Assembly (NCBI GenBank): GCA_019677205.1
Contig: JAAMXY010004660.1
Span: 1-11,343, forward strand
Direction: 5' to 3'
Origin: Pinguiococcus pyrenoidosus
Lineage: Eukaryota; Sar; Pinguiophyceae; Pinguiochrysidales; Pinguiochrysidaceae
Length of the DNA: 11,343 nucleotides
Below the pieces are notes generated by a model that was not told the origin of the DNA, did no database searches, and saw nothing but the letters and a program-made list of their open reading frames with translations. Both the position numbers and the translations under genes were made by a program. Positions within the stretch are counted from its first letter, which is position 1, and every line of letters begins with the position of its first letter. Positions 8,220-11,343 of this stretch are shown one piece after another.

Positions 8220-8946
8220 GCTCGAGTGCCCAAACGCCACGTAGGTAGCGCAGGGGCCATCGCCAAGGCATTAGCACGGACAGGAGCCTGCATCCCTCAA
8301 TTTCCTTCTCTCCGTCTCTCTTCGTCTCTGCTTGTGCCCCAATCTCCGCTACGCCTGAGTGACAGAGAGCGCCCCGTCCTCAACACCCCCGCGAGCTGTT
8401 TGAAAGGTTCGCCGCTGCTTCCTTCTCATGCAACCGCCTCTATGCAAGAGGCTACAGCCCTTTTGTTTCCGCGAAGGTCCAGTGCCGTCCGCGTGTCAAG
8501 AAAGCCATAGCTGAGCAGCTGCTGCTCCGGGTGGAAGAGACGGGCCGGCAGGACGGGCCTCGACTAGCTCACGGTGCTCCTCCCATCCCGGGAATGTACT
8601 GTGAATGCTGCACGGGGTAACGTAAGGCGTCGGGAGCCTCCTTTCGCGCAGCGTTTCTTCGCCGCTGGCACGCCGTACTATGGCCTGGGTCGCGGCCTCT
8701 ACATGACGGAAGCGTGTCGGAATCCTCGATTGGCGGACGGTACTTGTTGAGGACCCTCCGCACGGCTATTCCACAGCAAAGAGTTCCGGCCTTCCACGGG
8801 GTCCTGCCGCCGACAGCGTCGCGACGCCAGCGTAGAAGAAGGCTCCGTAAGAGCAAGCACTCACGCACTTCCGCTTCAAAGATGCGCTTCGCAGCCTCGC
8901 TGCACCAACGCCAGCACTAGAGCAGCCAGAGAGCGAAGCTGGCAAG
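8220..8946. other. Shared upstream region of two divergent kinase genes
   Basis: The 727 bases separate the starts of the minus-strand GRK-like kinase and the plus-strand coiled-coil kinase, and must hold both 5' leaders and at least parts of both promoters. It has a pyrimidine-rich stretch at about 8300-8340 and a 17-base inverted repeat at 8436-8452 (gcctct, 5-base loop, agaggc). I see no TATA-like element. The short open frames inside it, on either strand, are not convincing as protein. Confidence 0.5.
8882..8920 (+). promoter_or_regulatory. Short upstream open reading frame before the coiled-coil kinase
   Basis: A complete 13-codon frame (ATG to TAG, product MRFAASLHQRQH) ends 26 bases before the kinase ATG. 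It has A at -3. If the transcript starts upstream of it, it could lower translation of the kinase. Another short one starts at 8703. Such frames also occur by chance, so this is a weak call. Confidence 0.25.
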
Positions 8947-10726
8947 ATGCCGTCCAGATCGCCGCGCAGGCGGAGCTCCAAGGGCGGAAAGGCCCTCAAG
9001 GATTTCACGCGGCGGCCATCGGGCGTGAATCTGCAGCCGCGCGCCAATGGTGTCAGCAAGTCGCCGGAGCCCGTCAGCGAGGATGCGTCCGCAAGGCCAC
9101 CTCCCAATCTACTCCTGGAAAGCAGCGCCGAGGGCGCAACCTCGGCCGAGAAGACCGCTCCGCAAGACTCCGCTCGAGGCACCCTCGAGGGTGACAGGGA
9201 CGCCGAGCTGCGCCAGGCCTTGAAGCAGCTCTACGAAGAGAACGGTAGGAACGAAGCCCTGCTGAAATGGCAGGAGCAGCAGCTGCGGGAGCAGGCCACG
9301 CTCATCGAGGCCCTGGAGGGAAGGGTGGAAGCTCTGCAGAGTGCCGTCGAGGAGGCGACAGCACAGAAGGAAGCCGCTCAGGTCGAAGTCGCCGAAGCAG
9401 AGAAACGGGCTCGAGCGGCCCAGCGAGACGCCAGCGATGCCTTGCACCGCCTGCGGAAGGCGATCTGGGAGGACGCGACGGAGGTGGGCGCCTTCAGCCT
9501 GCCCAAGTGCAGGACCAACATCGTGGAGGACGACGAGCAGTGCGGAAGCTACGCGCTCAACTACACGCTGGGGCAGGGCAAGTTCGCGAGATGCATCGCG
9601 GGCCAGCCCATCGCCAAGGGCGGTGCGTGTCTTAGCCGGCGCATGGTGGCCATCAAGCAGATCGACAAATATCGCACGCTGCGTATGAAGACCGTGGCGG
9701 CCCTGCAGAAGGAGATCGCCGCGATCAAGAGTCTGCGCCACGTGGCCGGCGTCATCAACCTCCACGAGACGCTGCACGGGCCGAAGTTCTTCTCGCTGGT
9801 GATGGAGTTCGGCGGCGTCGACCTCTTCACCTACATCGACAAGCATGTCAGCCGGAGCGGCCGCCACCTGCTGAGCGCCGCGCACGTGTTCGAGGTGTTT
9901 CGCCAGTGCGCCAGCGCCCTCAGCGCCGTTCACGACGAGGGCATCGTGCACCTGGACGTCAAGCCAGAGAACATCTGCGTGCAGGCCGGGCGGCGCGAGA
10001 GGCTCCGCGTGAAGATCTGCGACTTCGGCCTCTGCGAGTTCGTTTCGGAAGGACAGTACCTCAGCCTTTTCCGCGGCAGCCCTGGCTTCTTTGCGCCGGA
10101 GATTGTGTACACGCGGGAGCGGCGCTACGACCCCTTCAAGGCGGACGTCTGGTCGCTGGGATGCACGCTGCTGAACTTCGTGCTGGGCCATAGGAACTTC
10201 GGCCACCAATGGATCCAGAAGATGGAGGGCGCTCGCAGCCCCAAGGACTACGTCGAGAAGGTGAAGGCGCTGGTGCTCACCGTGCCGGCGCTGGTGGGCG
10301 ACTTCGACGAGGGCATCATGCGGGTTCTGAACCACTGCTTGAGCTTCGTGCCAGCGCAGCGCCTTTCCTTCGCAGAGCTGCTACGTACAGCTGTGATGAC
10401 GAACCGCTCGGATGCGGATCTTGGCCGCGGAGTTGGATCCCGACGGGGTTCGCATCCGACTCTTGGTAGGGAGAGGAAGGCGTCCGGATCTCGGAGCAGC
10501 CTGGGGTCCGCCAGCACTTGCGTCGTGGACTTCCACAGGAGCCCGGCCCACTCCGGCGACAGCTACGCTGCGAACAGCGTCCGCAACCCCAGCATGGCGG
10601 AGGCAATGGCGGCCTTGCAAGTATCCAGTCCCGCACGCGGCGGGAGCACCGACACAGATTCGGACGAAGCTCAGACAGCAGGTCGCCGCAGTTCCACCAG
10701 CAGCTCGCAGACAGACACAAGCTCGA

Positions 10727-10758
<32 letters not shown>

Positions 10759-11145
10759 ACAGACGCGAGTGCGAAGGCCTCGACAGCTACAGTAAAAGCC
10801 CCTGACGAGAAGGCAAAAGGAGAGACCCAGGCGACGTCCGCTCCGGAGCAGGCCCGGTCTTCAGTACCTGATGTTCCTGATGTTCCTGATGCTCCTGATG
10901 TTCCTTCCGCCTCACCTTCTGCAGCCGAAGAGGTAGCTTCAAGGACGCAGGCTCCGGGGTCCGGTGAGGATGGCGGCGAGCAGGGACGCACGGGGCAAGA
11001 TTCCGCCAGCAAGCCGGCTCGTGACACGAGGGCAACAACGCCTAGGGCGCCCGCGGGTGTGGGAGGCCCGCGGTCGGCGGTCTCGCCGGTGGCGCAGAAT
11101 CGGCGAGTTGTACCGCCCGGGGACTCGAGGAGTCCCAAGACGTGA
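8947..11145 (+). CDS. Coiled-coil Ser/Thr protein kinase (CAMK-like), intronless
   Basis: Predicted Ser/Thr kinase of 732 residues in one uninterrupted exon, ATG to TGA, with A at -3. Layout: a basic, Ser/Arg-rich N-terminus (MPSRSPRRRSS); a charged heptad-like region at about 84-172, rich in Glu, Ala, Gln and Leu and probably coiled coil; the kinase domain at about 203-480; and a low-complexity tail of about 240 residues. Kinase landmarks are GQGKFA (209-214), K237 in VAIK, E256 in helix C, H335-L336-D337 with K339 and N342, D359-F-G, the loop GSPGFFAPE (377-385), DVWSLG and R472. All catalytic residues are present, but the Arg of HRD is Leu, so it is a non-RD type kinase. The GSPGFFAPE loop points towards the CAMK group; no EF-hands or other regulatory domains are visible. 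The tail carries Ala-Asp and Asp-Val-Pro repeats and many Ser. Probable role: cytosolic or cytoskeletal signalling with coiled-coil-mediated assembly; substrate unknown. Confidence 0.85.
10729..10764 (+). repeat. GCAGAC hexanucleotide repeat, encodes Ala-Asp
   Basis: Five perfect GCAGAC units are followed by one imperfect unit, read in frame as alternating Ala-Asp in the disordered tail of the coiled-coil kinase. Six-base units preserve the frame on expansion, so length may vary between strains. Confidence 0.9.
10870..10905 (+). repeat. 9-nt repeat encoding Asp-Val-Pro
   Basis: Four head-to-tail units of gatgttcct (one with gct for gtt) encode DVP-DVP-DAP-DVP in the kinase tail. The unit length keeps the frame and the single variant is a missense change (Val to Ala). 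Confidence 0.9.
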
Positions 11146-11343
11146 GGCACCAGCACTGCCGGAGCGAGAGTGACTGAGCGCCAAGAGGAGTGTTGGTGAG
11201 AGGGTGTTCTTGAGGGAAAGGGATGGTTGCTGGAGAATACATAGAGGAGCTCAAATGACGGAAGGGCTTCGCAGGAAGTCCAAGTGATCTTTGCATTCCC
11301 GGCGGGGGAAGTTCGTTCGTTTTCTGCTCAGTAGGAATGTGCT
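11146..11343. other. 3' flank of the coiled-coil kinase gene
   Basis: No convincing coding frame and no canonical aataaa signal are visible here. It is somewhat purine-rich on the + strand and is probably 3' untranslated region and the start of intergenic DNA. Confidence 0.4.

Noticed and set aside
8339-8733. CCAAT at 8339-8343 and its reverse at 8729-8733 in the divergent region
   Set aside because: A five-base motif on either strand is expected about once in 700 bases by chance, and neither sits at a typical promoter distance.
9109-10335. Long minus-strand open frame (408 codons) opposite the coiled-coil kinase
   Set aside because: It is the antisense of a clear kinase domain. In GC-rich coding DNA the opposite strand often lacks stops, and its protein has no recognisable motif.
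1-11343. tRNA, rRNA, CRISPR arrays, transposons, bacterial operon signals
   Set aside because: I looked on both strands and saw no cloverleaf-like gene, regularly spaced repeat array, transposase motif, terminal inverted repeats or ribosome binding pattern.

Overview
This window looks like nuclear DNA from a GC-rich eukaryotic microbe, most likely a protist or alga. Open frames prefer G or C at third codon positions. Several genes are split by short GT-AG introns whose donors resemble gtgcgt, gtaagt or gtacgt. The encoded families are eukaryotic: an archaemetzincin of the AMZ1/AMZ2 type and two protein kinases, one with GRK-like (G protein-coupled receptor kinase) layout. I see no bacterial operon structure, ribosome binding sites, RNA genes, CRISPR array or mobile element. 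The lineage cannot be named from the sequence alone.

Layout. (1) Bases ~46-1912, + strand: the 3' part of an intron-rich gene for a multi-pass membrane protein with a Ser-rich tail that carries a 17-residue tandem repeat. (2) Bases 1913-2733: apparently non-coding, with a 15-nt tandem duplication, a GAA tract and an AT-rich island containing a TATA-like sequence. (3) Bases 2734-4867, + strand: an archaemetzincin metalloprotease gene with four or five exons; the core fold is recognisable but two signature positions are altered. (4) Bases 8219-5082, - strand: a 1045-codon GRK-like kinase, convergent with the protease gene and 214 bases from it. A regulator-of-G-protein-signalling (RGS)-like helical region precedes an AGC-like kinase domain. 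(5) Bases 8220-8946: the shared divergent upstream region of the two kinases. (6) Bases 8947-11145, + strand: an intronless 732-residue coiled-coil Ser/Thr kinase with HLD in place of HRD and a low-complexity tail. (7) Bases 11146-11343: 3' flank.

The genes probably do not form one pathway by virtue of location, since eukaryotic neighbours are usually independent. The two kinases are divergent and could share a promoter region. A GRK-like kinase near a multi-pass membrane protein with a Ser-rich tail is suggestive of receptor phosphorylation, but this is speculation. The best supported unusual points are the altered zinc-site signature of the archaemetzincin, the GRK-like architecture with a probable in-frame intron inside its RGS-like part, and a set of stop-free introns whose lengths are multiples of three.
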